Below, one piece after another: positions 63,652 through 64,000 of a DNA stretch of 64,000 nucleotides (position 1 is its first letter; each line of letters starts with the position of its first letter). Where the stretch lies: positions 1 through 64,000 of the forward strand of contig CBDUZW010000015.1 of the NCBI GenBank assembly GCA_965371805.1, given 5' to 3'. This DNA is from JAOZTV01 sp965371805 (GTDB taxonomy: Bacteria > Acidobacteriota > Aminicenantia > UBA2199). The position numbers and the translations under genes were made by a program. The notes under the pieces were generated by a model. That model was not told the DNA's origin. It saw only the letters and a program-made list of their open reading frames with translations, and ran no database searches.

Positions 63652-64000
63652 CTAAGAAAAATTTAAAAATTTACTTTTTTTTTTTATCTGTAATAGATAT
63701 TCTTTTAAATACCCGGTCAGAAGACTCTTGTCTTTTAATAAAATTACAGCATCTTCTTTTGCGCAGTTAAAGAGTTGGAGATCATCGATAACATTACCAT
63801 TTTTAAAATTAATATCACCGGATTGTGAAAAGCCGGAAATAATCCCACCACCTCGTATTTTTAAATCAATTTCTGCTATCTTAAAACCATCATTCTCTTT
63901 TTCAATAGTTTTTAATCTCTCTTTGCCGGTTTCTGTAATTTTTTTTGATGGGATGAGATAACAAAAAGATTGCTTCATGCCTCTCCCAACCCTTCCCCTT
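63652..64000 (-). CDS. recG: ATP-dependent DNA helicase RecG, C-terminal part
   Basis: This is the 3' end of a gene cut by the right edge. The first in-window residues read 'RGRVGRG', helicase motif VI, followed by 'SFCYLIPSKKITETGKERL', 'NDGFKIAEIDLKIRGGG' and 'GFSQSGDINFK', which match the C-terminal end of RecG ('DGFxIAexDLxIRGPGexxGxxQSG'). The usual GPGE is GGGI here, a mild divergence. The frame is open to position 64000; no start codon of the real gene is in the window. RecG remodels replication forks and Holliday junctions. Confidence 0.9.
   Translation of the reverse strand, partial: RGRVGRGMKQSFCYLIPSKKITETGKERLKTIEKENDGFKIAEIDLKIRGGGIISGFSQSGDINFKNGNVIDDLQLFNCAKEDAVILLKDKSLLTGYLKEYLLQIKKKSKFLNFS

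Overview
The window is AT-rich (roughly one third G+C by eye), gene-dense and bacterial. The cell envelope is clearly diderm: there is a predicted outer-membrane barrel, lipoproteins and large exported repeat proteins. The cell is probably flagellated (a rod/hook family protein and a YcgR-like PilZ protein) and has periplasmic multihaem c-type cytochromes. The mix of propeller/kinase fusions, MacB/FtsX-type permeases with LytTR regulators, BlaI/M56 pairs and sigma-54 regulators recalls Acidobacteriota-, Aminicenantes- or Spirochaetota-like lineages. I cannot assign a phylum from sequence alone. The standard code is used: TGA ends many genes, often in ATGA overlaps.

Layout. 1-7.4 kb (minus strand): LytS-type kinase, LytTR regulator, FtsX-like permease, a remnant of a second LytTR gene, a small ORF, BlaI/M56 pair and an SBBP propeller protein cut by the left edge. 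7.5-20 kb: a hypothetical and a hemolysin III protein, then a minus-strand run of acyl-CoA synthetase, sortilin-like propeller, PAP phosphatase, HrpB-like helicase, TatD, YwbE and YaiI, and a plus-strand nitrilase and zinc-ribbon protein. 20-23.3 kb: hybrid kinase plus response regulator. 23.5-27 kb: two ABC-2 ATPase/permease pairs in one operon. 27-27.2 kb: tRNA-Gly and tRNA-Cys. 27.3-38.5 kb: flagellar protein, a propeller Ser/Thr kinase divergent from a sigma-54 activator, then a sigma-54 promoter driving a 1626-residue LRR/FN3-type surface protein and a barrel protein. 38.5-47.8 kb: Tpx, RmuC, a GAF/PAS hybrid kinase, orphan ABC ATPase, RidA, rhomboid, GltX and PilZ. 48-55.7 kb: endonuclease-like lipoprotein, XerD-like recombinase, MBL hydrolase, GpmI, pentahaem cytochrome, aldolase-like protein, metallopeptidase and YhiN-like flavoprotein. 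55.7-64 kb: GlgP, GlgX, a Cache hybrid kinase, a hypothetical protein and the 3' end of recG.

The most interesting items are: (1) a probable regulatory circuit at 27.9-38.5 kb in which an HTCS-like double propeller carries a Ser/Thr kinase output and sits divergent from a sigma-54 activator, which is followed by a -24/-12 promoter, paired upstream sites and a giant repeat surface protein; (2) a 184-bp hairpin-forming, terminal-inverted-repeat element present twice at exactly the same length; (3) a second -24/-12 promoter with 21-bp-spaced direct repeats in front of the LytTR-linked permease gene, and a duplicated LytTR 3' end behind it; (4) a blaI promoter placed so that its transcript should be leaderless, with two operator dyads 20 bp apart; (5) an in-frame TGA inside the signal peptide of the first gene. 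No CRISPR array, rRNA or intact insertion sequence was seen, and no stretch longer than about 300 bases lacks a gene or RNA.
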